Shown: positions 26,251 to 39,470 of the stretch, in pieces
Layout of the letters: every line of letters starts with the position of its first letter
Numbering within the stretch: position 1 is the first letter of the stretch
Assembly (NCBI GenBank): GCA_030544235.1
Contig: CM060477.1
Location: 23,558,934 to 23,622,933 of the forward strand
DNA from: Lepturacanthus savala
Lineage: Eukaryota > Chordata > Actinopteri > Scombriformes > Trichiuridae
Direction of reading: 5' to 3'
DNA: 64,000 nucleotides
Made by a program: the position numbers and the translations under genes
The notes under the pieces: model-generated
What the model saw: only the letters and a program-made list of their open reading frames with translations
The model's database searches: none
Told to the model about the DNA's origin: nothing

Positions 26251-29200
26251 CTTTTTGTGCTCTTCCGAACGAGAGAATGCATATGGAGCAATAAAAACTT
26301 TAAAGCACAAACCACATGAAAACAATAGCTTTTCCAGGTGAATTTCTGATCCAAAACTATCCCATTTCACATAAAGTAAAAGGTAAATAAGATTTTCTTT
26401 AAAAATATTGTACTGATTTAGGCCTACATAGGTTTTTGTCTTTTTGTGCTCTTCAGACCGAGAGAATGCATATGGAGCAATAAAAACTTTAAAACACAGA
26501 CCAGATGAAAACAATAGCTTTTCCAGGTGAATTTCTGATCCAAAACTATACCATTTCACATAAAGTAAAAGGTAAATAAGATTTTCTTTAAAAATATTGT
26601 ACTGATTTAGGCCTACATAGCTTTTTGTCTTTTTGTGCTCTTCTGACCGAGAGAATGCATATGGAGCAATAAAAACTTTAAAACACAAACCACATGAAAA
26701 CAATAGCTTTTCCAGGTGAATTTCTGATCCAAAACTATACCATTTCACATAAAGTAAAAGGTAAATAAGATTTTCTTTAAAAATATTGTACTGATTTAGG
26801 CCTACATAGGTTTTTGTCTTTTTGTGCTCTTCAGACCGAGAGAATGCATATGGAGCAATAAAAACTTTAAAACACAGACCAGATGAAAACAATAGCTTTT
26901 CCAGGTGAATTTCTGATCCAAAACTATACCATTTCACATAAAGTAAAAGGTAAATAAGATTTTCTTTAAAAATATTGTACTGATTTAGGCCTACATAGGT
27001 TTTTGTCTTTTTGTGCTCTTCAGACCGAGAGAATGCATATGGAGCAATAAAAACTTTAAAACACAAACCACATGAAAACAATACCGTTTCCAGGTGAATT
27101 TCTGATCCAAAACTATACCATTTCACATAAAATAAAAGGTAAATAATATTTTCTGTAAAAATATTGTACTGATGAAGGCCTACATAGCATTTTGTCTTTT
27201 TGTGCTCTTCCGACCGAGAGAATGCATATGGAGCAATAAAAACTTTAAAACTCAAACCACATGAAAACAATAGCTTTTCCATGTGAATTTCTGATCCAAA
27301 ACTATACCATTTCACAAAAAATAAAAGGTAAATAAGATTTTCTGTAAAAATATTGTACTGATGTAGGCCTACATAGGTTTTTGTCTTTTTGTGCTCTTCA
27401 GACCGACAGAATGCATATGGAGCAATAAAAACTTTAAAACACAAACCAGATGAAAACAATACCTTTTCCAGGTGAATTTCTGATCCAAAACTATACCATT
27501 TCACATAAAATAAAAGGTAAATAAGATTTTCTGTAAAAATCTTGTACTGATGTAGGCCTACATAGCATTTTGTCTTTTTGTGCTCTTCCGAACGAGAGAA
27601 TGCATATGGAGCAATAAAAACTTTAAAGCACAAACCACATGAAAACAATAGCTTTTCCAGGTGAATTTCTGATCGAAAACTATCCCATTTCACATAAAGT
27701 AAAAGGTAAATAAGATTTTCTTTAAAAATATTGTACTGATTTAGGCCTACATAGGTTTTTGTCTTTTTGTGCTCTTCAGACCGAGAGAATGCATATGGAG
27801 CAATAAAAACTTTAAAACACAGACCAGATGAAAACAATAGCTTTTCCAGGTGAATTTCTGATCCAAAACTATACCATTTCACATAAAGTAAAAGGTAAAT
27901 AAGATTTTCTTTAAAAATATTGTACTGATTTAGGCCTACATAGCTTTTTGTCTTTTTGTGCTCTTCTGACCGAGAGAATGCATATGGAGCAATAAAAACT
28001 TTAAAACACAAACCACATGAAAACAATAGCTTTTCCAGGTGAATTTCTGATCCAAAACTATACCATTTCACATAAAGTAAAAGGTAAATAAGATTTTCTT
28101 TAAAAATATTGTACTGATTTAGGCCTACATAGGTTTTTGTCTTTTTGTGCTCTTCAGACCGAGAGAATGCATATGGAGCAATAAAAACTTTAAAACACAG
28201 ACCAGATGAAAACAATAGCTTTTCCAGGTGAATTTCTGATCCAAAACTATACCATTTCACATAAAGTAAAAGGTAAATAAGATTTTCTTTAAAAATATTG
28301 TACTGATTTAGGCCTACATAGGTTTTTGTCTTTTTGTGCTCTTCAGACCGAGAGAATGCATATGGAGCAATAACAACTTTAAAACACAAACCACATGAAA
28401 ACAATACCGTTTCCAGGTGAATTTCTGATCCAAAACTATACCATTTCACATAAAATAAAAGGTAAATAATATTTTCTGTAAAAATATTGTACTGATGAAG
28501 GCCTACATAGCATTTTGTCTTTTTGTGCTCTTCCGACCGAGAGAATGCATATGGAGCAATAAAAACTTTAAAACTCAAACCACATGAAAACAATAGCTTT
28601 TCCATGTGAATTTCTGATCCAAAACTATACCATTTCACAAAAAATAAAAGGTAAATAAGATTTTCTGTAAAAATATTGTACTGATGTAGGCCTACATAGG
28701 TTTTTGTCTTTTTGTGCTCTTCAGACCGAGAGAATGCATATGGAGCAATAAAAACTTTAAAACACAAACCAGATGAAAACAATACCTTTTCCAGGTGAAT
28801 TTCTGATCCAAAACTATACCATTTCACATAAAATAAAAGGTAAATAAGATTTTCTGTAAAAATCTTGTACTGATGTAGGCCTACATAGCATTTTGTCTTT
28901 TTGTGCTCTTCCGAACGAGAGAATGCATATCGAGCAATAAAAACTTTAAAGCACAAACCACATGAAAACAATAGCTTTTCCAGGTGAATTTCTGATCCAA
29001 AACTATCCCATTTCACATAAAGTAAAAGGTAAATAAGATTTTCTTTAAAAATATTGTACTGATTTAGGCCTACATAGGTTTTTGTCTTTTTGTGCTCTTC
29101 AGACCGAGAGAATGCATATGGAGCAATAAAAACTTTAAAACACAGACCAGATGAAAACAATAGCTTTTCCAGGTGAATTTCTGATCCAAAACTATACCAT

Positions 29201-29790
29201 TTCACATAAAGTAAAAGGTAAATAAGATTTTCTTTAAAAATATTGTACTGATTTAGGCCTACATAGCTTTTTGTCTTTTTGTGCTCTTCTGACCGAGAGA
29301 ATGCATATGGAGCAATAAAAACTTTAAAACACAAACCACATGAAAACAATAGCTTTTCCAGGTGAATTTCTGATCCAAAACTATACCATTTCACATAAAG
29401 TAAAAGGTAAATAAGATTTTCTTTAAAAATATTGTACTGATTTAGGCCTACATAGGTTTTTGTCTTTTTGTGCTCTTCAGACCGAGAGAATGCATATGGA
29501 GCAATAAAAACTTTAAAACACAGACCAGATGAAAACAATAGCTTTTCCAGGTGAATTTCTGATCCAAAACTATACCATTTCACATAAAGTAAAAGGTAAA
29601 TAAGATTTTCTTTAAAAATATTGTACTGATTTAGGCCTACATAGGTTTTTGTCTTTTTGTGCTCTTCAGACCGAGAGAATGCATATGGAGCAATAAAAAC
29701 TTTAAAACACAAACCACATGAAAACAATACCGTTTCCAGGTGAATTTCTGATCCAAAACTATACCATTTCACATAAAATAAAAGGTAAAT
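25672..29790. repeat. Seven-monomer higher-order repeat (1,323 bp), 3.1 nearly identical copies
   Basis: GATGAAGG occurs at 25851, 27174 and 28497, and CCGTTTCC at 27084, 28407 and 29730, each exactly 1,323 bp apart. The unit order is the same in each copy. Private single-base changes seen are C at 27407, G at 27675, C at 28374 and C at 28931, so copies differ by only a few bases. The block opens at the CCTAGG junction at 25,671 and ends near 29,790, where AATAAGATT replaces AATAATATT. This looks like the most recent amplification in domain B. Confidence 0.92.
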
Positions 29791-30102
29791 AAGATTTTCT
29801 GTAAAAATATTGTACTGATGTAGGCCTACATAGCATTTTGTCTTTTTGTGTTCTTCCGACCGAGAGAATGCATATGGAGCAATAAAAACTTTAAATCTCA
29901 AACCACATGAAAACAATAGCTTTTCCAGGTGAATTTCTGATCCAAAACTATACCATTTCACATAAAATAAAAGGTAAATATTTTCTGTAAAAATATTGTA
30001 CTGATGTAGGCCTACATAGCATTTTGTCTTTTTGTGCTCTTCCGACCGAGAGAATGCATATGGAGCAATAAAAACTTTAAAACACAAACCACATGAAAAC
30101 AA
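25672..30102 (-). other. Longest uninterrupted frame (1,476 codons); satellite by-product, not called as a gene
   Basis: The frame consists of about 23 copies of a 63-residue repeat with landmarks YVGLHQYNIF, YVKWYSFGSEIHLEK, CGLCFKVFIAPYAFS and EEHKKTK. It is open because the monomer is 63 codons long. The consensus frame contains no ATG; ATG appears only in CCATGTG variants (EIHMEK). The apparent start here is TTG. The same frame elsewhere is cut by stop variants and frameshifting indels. I recognise no domain in it. Coding potential would need transcript and substitution-pattern evidence that this window does not give. Confidence 0.85.
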
Positions 30103-31885
30103 TACCTTTTACAGGTGAATTTCTGATCCAAAACTATACCATTTCACATAAAATAAAAGGTAAATAAGATTTTCTGTAAAAATATTGTACTGATGTAGGC
30201 CTACATAGCATTTTGTCTTTTTGTGCTCTTCTGACCGAGAGAATGCATATGGAGCAATAAAAACTTTAAAACACAAACCACATGAAAACAATAGCTTTTC
30301 CAGGTGAATTTCTGATCCAAAACTATACCATTTCACATAAAGTAAAAGGTAAATAAGATTTTCTTTAAAAATATTGTACTGATTTAGGCCTACATAGGTT
30401 TTTGTCTTTTTGTGCTCTTCAGACCGAGAGAATGCATATGGAGCAATAAAAACTTTAAAACACAGACCAGATGAAAACAATAGCTTTTCCAGGTGAATTT
30501 CTGATCCAAAACTATACCATTTCACATAAAATAAAAGGTAAATAAGATTTTCTGTAAAAATATTGTACTGATGAAGGCCTACATGGCATTTTGTCTTTTT
30601 GTGCTCTTCTGACCGAGAGAATGCATATGGAGCAATAAAAACTTTAAAACACAAACCACATGAAAACAATAGCTTTTCCAGGTGAATTTCTGATCCAAAA
30701 CTATACCATTTCACATAAAGTAAAAGGTAAATAAGATTTTCTTTAAAAATATTGTACTGATTTAGGCCTACATAGGTTTTTGTCTTTTTGTGCTCTTCAG
30801 ACCGAGAGAATGCATATGGAGCAATAAAAACTTTAAAACACAGACCAGATGAAAACAATAGCTTTTCCAGGTGAATTTCTGATCCAAAACTATACCATTT
30901 CACATAAAGTAAAAGGTAAATAAGATTTTCTTTAAAAATATTGTACTGATTTAGACATAGGTTTTTGTCTTTTTGTGCTCTTCAGACCGAGAGAATGCAT
31001 ATGGAGCAATAAAAACTTTAAAACTCAAACCACATGAAAACAATAGCTTTTCCCGGTGAATTTCTGATCCAAAACTATCCCATTTCACATAAAGTAAAAG
31101 GTAAATAAGATTTTCTTTAAAAATATTGTACTGATTTAGGCCTACATAGGTTTTTGTCTTTTTGTGCTCTTCAGACCGAGAGAATGCATATGGAGCAATA
31201 AAAACTTTAAAACACAGACCAGATGAAAACAATAGCTTTTCCAGGTGAATTTCTGATCCAAAACTATACCATTTCACATAAAGTAAAAGGTAAATAAGAT
31301 TTTCTTTAAAAATATTGTACTGATTTAGGCCTACATAGCTTTTTGTCTTTTTGTGCTCTTCTGACCGAGAGAATGCATATGGAGCAATAAAAACTTTAAA
31401 ACACAAACCACATGAAAACAATAGCTTTTCCAGGTGAATTTCTGATCCAAAACTATACCATTTCACATAAAGTAAAAGGTAAATAAGATTTTCTTTAAAA
31501 ATATTGTACTGATTTAGGCCTACATAGGTTTTTGTCTTTTTGTGCTCTTCAGACCGAGAGAATGCATATGGAGCAATAAAAACTTTAAAACACAGACCAG
31601 ATGAAAACAATAGCTTTTCCAGGTGAATTTCTGATCCAAAACTATACCATTTCACATAAAGTAAAAGGTAAATAAGATTTTCTTTAAAAATATTGTACTG
31701 ATTTAGGCCTACATAGGTTTTTGTCTTTTTGTGCTCTTCAGACCGAGAGAATGCATATGGAGCAATAAAAACTTTAAAACACAAACCACATGAAAACAAT
31801 ACCGTTTCCAGGTGAATTTCTGATCCAAAACTATACCATTTCACATAAAATAAAAGGTAAATAAGATTTTCTGTAAAAATATTGT

Positions 31886-33796
31886 ACTGATGTAGGCCTA
31901 CATAGCATTTTGTCTTTTTGTGTTCTTCCGACCGAGAGAATGCATATGGAGCAATAAAAACTTTAAATCTCAAACCACATGAAAACAATAGCTTTTCCAG
32001 GTGAATTTCTGATCCAAAACTATACCATTTCACATAAAATAAAAGGTAAATATTTTCTGTAAAAATATTGTACTGATGTAGGCCTACATAGCATTTTGTC
32101 TTTTTGTGCTCTTCCGACCGAGAGAATGCATATGGAGCAATAAAAACTTTAAAACACAAACCACATGAAAACAATACCTTTTACAGGTGAATTTCTGATC
32201 CAAAACTATACCATTTCACATAAAATAAAAGGTAAATAAGATTTTCTGTAAAAATATTGTACTGATGTAGGCCTACATAGCATTTTGTCTTTTTGTGCTC
32301 TTCTGACCGAGAGAATGCATATGGAGCAATAAAAACTTTAAAACACAAACCACATGAAAACAATAGCTTTTCCAGGTGAATTTCTGATCCAAAACTATAC
32401 CATTTCACATAAAGTAAAAGGTAAATAAGATTTTCTTTAAAAATATTGTACTGATTTAGGCCTACATAGGTTTTTGTCTTTTTGTGCTCTTCAGACCGAG
32501 AGAATGCATATGGAGCAATAAAAACTTTAAAACACAGACCAGATGAAAACAATAGCTTTTCCAGGTGAATTTCTGATCCAAAACTATACCATTTCACATA
32601 AAGTAAAAGGTAAATAAGATTTTCTTTAAAAATATTGTACTGATTTAGGCCTACATAGCATTTTGTCTTTTTGTGCTCTTCCGACCGAGAGAATGCATAT
32701 GGAGCAATAAAAACTTTAAAACTCAAACCACATGAAAACAATAGCTTTTCCATGTGAATTTCTGATCCAAAACTATCCCATTTTACATATAGTAAAAGGT
32801 AAATAAGATTTTCTGTAAAAATATTGTACTGATGTAGGCCTACATAGCATTTTGTCTTTTTGTGCTCTTCTGACCGAGAGAATGCATATGGAGCAATAAA
32901 AACTTTAAAACACAAACCACATGAAAACAATAGCTTTTCCAGGTGAATTTCTGATCCAAAACTATACCATTTCACATAAAGTAAAAGGTAAATAAGATTT
33001 TCTTTAAAAATATTGTACTGATTTAGGCCTACATAGGTTTTTGTCTTTTTGTGCTCTTCAGACCGAGAGAATGCATATGGAGCAATAAAAACTTTAAAAC
33101 ACAGACCAGATGAAAACAATAGCTTTTCCAGGTGAATTTCTGATCCAAAACTATACCATTTCACATAAAGTAAAAGGTAAATAAGATTTTCTTTAAAAAT
33201 ATTGTACTGATTTAGGCCTAGGTTTTTGTCTTTTTGTGCTCTTCAGACCGAGAGAATGCATATGGAGCAATAAAAACTTTAAAACTCAAACCACATGAAA
33301 ACAATAGCTTTTCCAGGTGAATTTCTGATCCAAAACTATACCATTTCACATAAAATAAAAGGTAAATAATATTTTCTGTAAAAATATTGTACTGATGAAG
33401 GCCTACATAGCATTTTGTCTTTTTGTGCTCTTCCGACCGAGAGAATGCATATGGAGCAATAAAAACTTTAAAACTCAAACCACATGAAAACAATAGCTTT
33501 TCCATGTGAATTTCTGATCCAAAACTATACCATTTCACAAAAAATAAAAGGTAAATAAGATTTTCTGTAAAAATATTGTACTGATGTAGGCCTACATAGG
33601 TTTTTGTCTTTTTGTGCTCTTCAGACCGAGAGAATGCATATGGAGCAATAAAAACTTTAAAACACAAACCAGATGAAAACAATACCTTTTCCAGGTGAAT
33701 TTCTGATCCAAAACTATACCATTTCACATAAAATAAAAGGTAAATAAGATTTTCTGTAAAAATCTTGTACTGATGTAGGCCTACATAGCATTTTGT
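31886..33796. repeat. Segment of about 1.9 kb duplicated from 24,340 (second copy)
   Basis: This is the partner of 24,340-26,250. The triple repeat at 25,672-29,790 lies between the two. The first copy runs directly into that triple repeat and this copy does not, so the local amplification probably followed, or did not include, this duplication. Confidence 0.85.
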
Positions 33797-34369
33797 CTTT
33801 TTGTGCTCTTCTGACCGAGAGAATGCATATGGAGCAATAAAAACTTTAAAACACAAACCACATGAAAACAATAGCTTTTCCAGGTGAATTTCTGATCCAA
33901 AACTATACCATTTCACATAAAGTAAAATGTAAATAAGATTTTCTTTAAAAATATTGTACTGATTTAGGCCTACATAGCATTTTGTCTTTTTGTGCTCTTC
34001 CGACCGAGAGAATGCATATGGAGCAATAAAAACTTTAAAACTCAAACCACATGAAAACAATAGCTTTTCCATGTGAATTTCTGATCCAAAACTATCCCAT
34101 TTTACATATAGTAAAAGGTAAATAAGATTTTCTGTAAAAATATTGTACTGATGTAGGCCTACATAGCATTTTGTCTTTTTGTGCTCTTCTGACCGAGAGA
34201 ATGCATATGGAGCAATAAAAACTTTAAAACACAAACCACATGAAAACAATAGCTTTTCCAGGTGAATTTCTGATCCAAAACTATACCATTTCACATAAAG
34301 TAAAAGGTAAATAAGATTTTCTTTAAAAATATTGTACTGATTTAGGCCTACATAGGTTTTTGTCTTTTT

Positions 34370-34745
34370 GTGCTCTTCAGACCGAGAGAATGCATATGGA
34401 GCAATAAAAACTTTAAAACACAGACCATATGAAAACAATAGCTTTTCCAGGTGAATTTCTGATCCAAAACTATACCATTTCACATAAAGTAAAAGGTAAA
34501 TAAGATTTTCTTTAAAAATATTGTACTGATTTAGGCCTACATAGGTTTTTGTCTTTTTGTGCTCTTCAGACCGAGAGAATGCATATGGAGCAATAAAAAC
34601 TTTAAAACACAGACCATATGAAAACAATAGCTTTTCCAGGTGAATTTCTGATCCAAAACTATACCATTTCACATAAAGTAAAAGGTAAATAAGATTTTCT
34701 TTAAAAATATTGTACTGATTTAGGCCTACATAGGTTTTTGTCTTT
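34370..34745. repeat. Adjacent pair of near-identical monomers
   Basis: Two consecutive units both carry ACAGACCATATG (near 34,428 and 34,617). I saw the CATATG state at this site nowhere else in the window. A single-monomer tandem duplication explains it. Confidence 0.7.
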
Positions 34746-35329
34746 TTGTGCTCTTCAGACCGAGAGAATGCATATGGAGCAATAAAAACTTTAAAACACA
34801 AACCACATGAAAACAATACCTTTTCCAGGTGAATTTCTGATCCAAAACTATACCATTTCACATAAAATAAAAGGTAAATAATATTTTCTGTAAAAATATT
34901 GTACTGATGTAGGCCTACATAGCATTTTGTCTTTTTGTGCTCTTCCGACCGAGAGAATGCATATGGAGCAATAAAAACTTTAAAACACAAACGACATGAA
35001 AACAATACCTTTTCCAGGTGAATTTCTGATCCAAAACTATACCATTTCACATAAAATAAAAGGTAAATAAGATTTTCTGTAAAAATATTGTACTGATGTA
35101 GCCCTACATAGCATTTTGTCTTTTTGTGTTCTTCCGACCGAGAGAATGCATATGGAGCAATAAAAACTTTAAAACTCAAACCACATGAAAACAATAGCTT
35201 TTCCAGGTGAATTTCTGATCCAAAACTATACCATTTCACATAAAATAAAAGGTAAATAATATTTTCTGTAAAAATATTGTACTGATGTAGGCCTACATAG
35301 CATTTTGTCTTTTTGTGCTCTTCAGACCG

Positions 35330-37963
35330 AGAGAATGCATATGGAGCAATAAAAACTTTAAAACACAAACCACATGAAAACAATACCTTTTCCAGGTGAA
35401 TTTCTGATCCAAAACTATACCATTTCACATAAAATAAAAGGTAAATGAGATTTTCTGTAAAAATATTGTACTGATGTAGGCCTACATAGCATTTTGTCTT
35501 TTTGTGCTCTTCCGACCGAGAGAATGCATATGGAGCAATAAAAACTTTAAAACTCAAACCACATGAAAACAATAGCTTTTCCAGGTGAATTTTTGATCCA
35601 AAACTATACCATTTCACATAAAATAAAAGGTAAATAAGATTTTCTGTAAAAATATTGTACTGATGTAGGCCTACATAGCATTTTGTCTTTTTGTGCTCTT
35701 CCGACCGAGAGAATGCATATGGAGCAATAAAAACTTTAAAACACAAACCACATGAAAACAATAGCTTTTCCAGGTGAATTTCTGATCCAAAACTATACCA
35801 TTTCACATAAAGTAAAAGGTAAATAAGATTTTCTTTAAAAATATTGTACTGATTTAGGCCTACATAGGTTTTTGTTTTTTTGTGCTCTTCAGACCGAGAG
35901 AATGCATATGGAGCAATAAAAACTTTAAAACACAGACCAGATGAAAACAATAGCTTTTCCAGGTGAATTTCTGATCAAAAACTATACCATTTCACATAAA
36001 GTAAAAGGTAAATAAGATTTTCTGTAAAAATATTGTACTGATGTAGGCCTACATAGCATTTTGTCTTTTTGTGCTCTTCCGACCGAGAGAATGCATATGG
36101 AGCAATAAAAACTTTAAAGCACAAACCACATGAAAACAATAGCTTTTCCAGGTGAATTTCTGATCCAAAACTATCCCATTTTATATATAGTAAAAGGTAA
36201 ATAAGATTTTCTGTAAAAATATTGTACTGATTTAGGCCTACATAGCTTTTTGTCTTTTTGTGCTCTTCTGACCGAGAGAATGCATATGGAGCAATAAAAA
36301 CTTTAAAACACAAACCACATGAAAACAATAGCTTTTCCAGGTGAATTTCTGATCCAAAACTATACCATTTCACATAAAGTAAAAGGTAAATAAGATTTTC
36401 TTTAAAAATATTGTACTGATTTAGGCCTACATAGGTTTTTGTCTTTTTGTGCTCTTCCGACCGAGAGAATGCATATGGAGCAATAAAAACTTTAAAACAC
36501 AGACCAGATGAAAACAATAGCTTTTCCAGGTGAATTTCTGATCCAAAACTATACCATTTCACATAAAGTAAAAGGTAAATAAGATTTTCTTTAAAAATAT
36601 TGTACTGATTTAGGCCTACATAGGTTTTTGTCTTTTTGTGCTCTTCAGACCGAGAGAATGCATATGGAGCAATAAAAACTTTAAAACACAAACCACATGA
36701 AAACAATACCTTTTCCAGGTGAATTTCTGATCCAAAACTATACCATTTCACATAAAATAAAAGGTAAATGAGATTTTCTGTAAAAATATTGTACTGATGT
36801 AGGCCTACATAGCATTTTGTCTTTTTGTGCTCTTCCGACCGAGAGAATGCATATGGAGCAATAAAAACTTTAAAACTCAAACCACATGAAAACAATAGCT
36901 TTTCCAGGTGAATTTTTGATCCAAAACTATACCATTTCACATAAAATAAAAGGTAAATAAGATTTTCTGTAAAAATATTGTACTGATGTAGGCCTACATA
37001 GCATTTTGTCTTTTTGTGCTCTTCCGACCGAGAGAATGCATATGGAGCAATAAAAACTTTAAAACACAAACCACATGAAAACAATAGCTTTTCCAGGTGA
37101 ATTTCTGATCCAAAACTATACCATTTCACATAAAGTAAAAGGTAAATAAGATTTTCTTTAAAAATATTGTACTGATTTAGGCCTACATAGGTTTTTGTCT
37201 TTTTGTGCTCTTCAGACCGAGAGAATGCATATGGAGCAATAAAAACTTTAAAACACAGACCAGATGAAAACAATAGCTTTTCCAGGTGAATTTCTGATCA
37301 AAAACTATACCATTTCACATAAAGTAAAAGGTAAATAAGATTTTCTGTAAAAATATTGTACTGATGTAGGCCTACATAGCATTTTGTCTTTTTGTGCTCT
37401 TCCGACCGAGAGAATGCATATGGAGCAATAAAAACTTTAAAGCACAAACCACATGAAAACAATAGCTTTTCCAGGTGAATTTCTGATCCAAAACTATCCC
37501 ATTTTATATATAGTAAAAGGTAAATAAGATTTTCTGTAAAAATATTGTACTGATTTAGGCCTACATAGCTTTTTGTCTTTTTGTGCTCTTCTGACCGAGA
37601 GAATGCATATGGAGCAATAAAAACTTTAAAACACAAACCACATGAAAACAATAGCTTTTCCAGGTGAATTTCTGATCCAAAACTATACCATTTCACATAA
37701 AGTAAAAGGTAAATAAGATTTTCTTTAAAAATATTGTACTGATTTAGGCCTACATAGGTTTTTGTCTTTTTGTGCTCTTCCGACCGAGAGAATGCATATG
37801 GAGCAATAAAAACTTTAAAACACAGACCAGATGAAAACAATAGCTTTTCCAGGTGAATTTCTGATCCAAAACTATACCATTTCACATAAAGTAAAAGGTA
37901 AATAAGATTTTCTTTAAAAATATTGTACTGATTTAGGCCTACATAGGTTTTTGTCTTTTTGTG
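35330..37963. repeat. Seven-monomer higher-order repeat (1,323 bp), two copies
   Basis: TAAATGAGAT is at about 35,443 and 36,766, GATCAAAAAC gives stop triplets at 35975 and 37298, and ATTTTATATA is at 36178 and 37501. All are 1,323 bp apart. The right boundary is near 37,963, where TTCTGACC replaces TTCAGACC. The unit content differs from the other 1,323-bp blocks. Confidence 0.88.
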
Positions 37964-38359
37964 CTCTTCTGACCGAGAGAATGCATATGGAGCAATAAAA
38001 ACTTTAAAACACAAACCACATGAAAACAATGCCTTTTCCAGGTGAATTTCTGATCCAAAACTATACCATTTCACATAAAATAAAAGGTAAATAAGATTTT
38101 CTGTAAAAATATTGTACTGATGTAGGCCTACATAGCATTTTGTCTTTTTGTGCTCTTCCGACCGAGAGAATGCATATGGAGCAATAAAAACTTTAAAACT
38201 CAAACCACATGAAAACAATAGCTTTTCCAGGTGAATTTCTGATCCAAAACTATACCATTTCACATAAAATAAAAGGTAAATAAGATTTTCTGTAAAAATA
38301 TTGTACTGATGTAGGCCTACATAGGTTTTTGTCTTTTTGTGCTCTTAAGACCGAGAGAA

Positions 38360-39470
38360 TGCATATGGAGCAATAAAAACTTTAAAACACAAACCACATG
38401 AAAACAATAGGTTTTCCAGGTGAATTTCTAATCCAAAACTATACCATTTCACATAAAATAAAAGGTAAATAAGATTTTCTGTAAAAATATTGTACTGATG
38501 TAGGCCTACATAGCATTTTGTCTTTTTGTGCTCTTCCGACCGAGAGAATGCATATGGAGCAATAAAAACTTTAAAACTCAAACCACATGAAAACAATAGC
38601 TTTTCCAGGTGAATTTCTGATCCAAAACTATACCATTTCACATAAAATAAAAGGTAAATAAGATTTTCTGTAAAAATATTGTACTGATGTAGGCCTACAT
38701 AGGTTTTTGTCTTTTTGTGCTCTTCAGACCGAGAGAATGCATATGGAGCAATAAAAACTTTAAAACTCAAACCACATGAAAACAATAGCTTTTCCAGGTG
38801 AATTTTTGATCCAAAACTATACCATTTCACATAAAATAAAAGGTAAATAAGATTTTCTGTAAAAATATTGTACTGATGTAGGCCTACATAGCATTTTGTC
38901 TTTTTGTGCTCTTCCGACCGAGAGAATGCATATGGAGCAATAAAAACTTTAAAACTCAAACCACATGAAAACAATAGCTTTTCCAGGTGAATTTCTGATC
39001 CAAAACTATACCATTTCACATAAAATAAAAGGTAAATAAGATTTTCTGTAAAAATATTGTACTGATGTAGGCCTACATAGGTTTTTGTCTTTTTGTGCTC
39101 TTCAGACCGAGAGAATGCATATGGAGCAATAAAAACTTTAAAACACAAACCACATGAAAACAATAGGTTTTCCAGGTGAATTTCTAATCCAAAACTATAC
39201 CATTTCACATAAAATAAAAGGTAAATAAGATTTTCTGTAAAAATATTGTACTGATGTAGGCCTACATAGCATTTTGTCTTTTTGTGCTCTTCCGACCGAG
39301 AGAATGCATATGGAGCAATAAAAACTTTAAAACTCAAACCACATGAAAACAATAGCTTTTCCAGGTGAATTTCTGATCCAAAACTATACCATTTCACATA
39401 AAATAAAAGGTAAATAAGATTTTCTGTAAAAATATTGTACTGATGTAGGCCTACATAGGTTTTTGTCTTT
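38360..39470. repeat. Four-monomer tandem pair (756 bp)
   Basis: The linked AGGTTTTCC and TCTAATCC variants occur near 38,410 and 39,166, with matching following units. The first copy has CTTAAGACC at 38345, which I saw nowhere else; the second has CTTCAGACC. Confidence 0.7.

Larger units (their letters stand above)
11701..32056. other. Ten copies of a 3-bp deletion
   Basis: AAATAAGATTTTC becomes AAATATTTTC, giving 186-bp units, near 11701, 12076, 12451, 13960, 18858, 19233, 22435, 24502, 29976 and 32048. The deletion removes one leucine codon from the minus-strand frame (ENLIYLL becomes ENIYLL). It is limited to domain B and appears in several unit backgrounds, consistent with one event spread by duplication and exchange. 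Confidence 0.9.
14940..33222. other. Ten 4- or 5-bp deletions at the palindrome
   Basis: Three allelic forms are seen. Loss of ACAT creates CCTAGG at 14940, 16070, 20024, 25671 and 33217. Loss of ACAT plus one G gives TTTAGCCTAGG at 23225. Loss of GCCT gives TTTAGACATAGG near 17571, 21150, 24160 and 30950. Each is followed by the same GTTTTTGTC/CAGACC/AACTC unit and often starts a duplicated segment. Every one shifts the minus-strand open frame. They are counted individually in the length bookkeeping and add up to -41 bases. Confidence 0.9.
10980..34150. repeat. Array domain B
   Basis: This is the longest and most rearranged domain. It holds all ten copies of an in-frame 3-bp deletion (AAATATTTTC), all ten copies of the 4- or 5-bp deletions at the palindrome, all seven TTTTACAGG units, all eight CCGTTTCC units (near 12204, 13710, 18611, 22190, 27084, 28407, 29730 and 31800) and the CCATGTG class (from 13153 to 34070). 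Sub-blocks repeat at 750, 1,130, 1,320, 1,323, 3,577, 5,084 and 7,546 bp. The confinement of these markers suggests that the domain expanded from a small founder set after domains A and D had diverged from it. Confidence 0.75.

Noticed and set aside
14940..33222. CCTAGG junctions as insertion or target-site scars of a mobile element
   Set aside because: They are simple 4- or 5-bp losses relative to neighbouring units, with no inserted DNA and no target duplication. Slippage or end-joining at the palindrome explains them.
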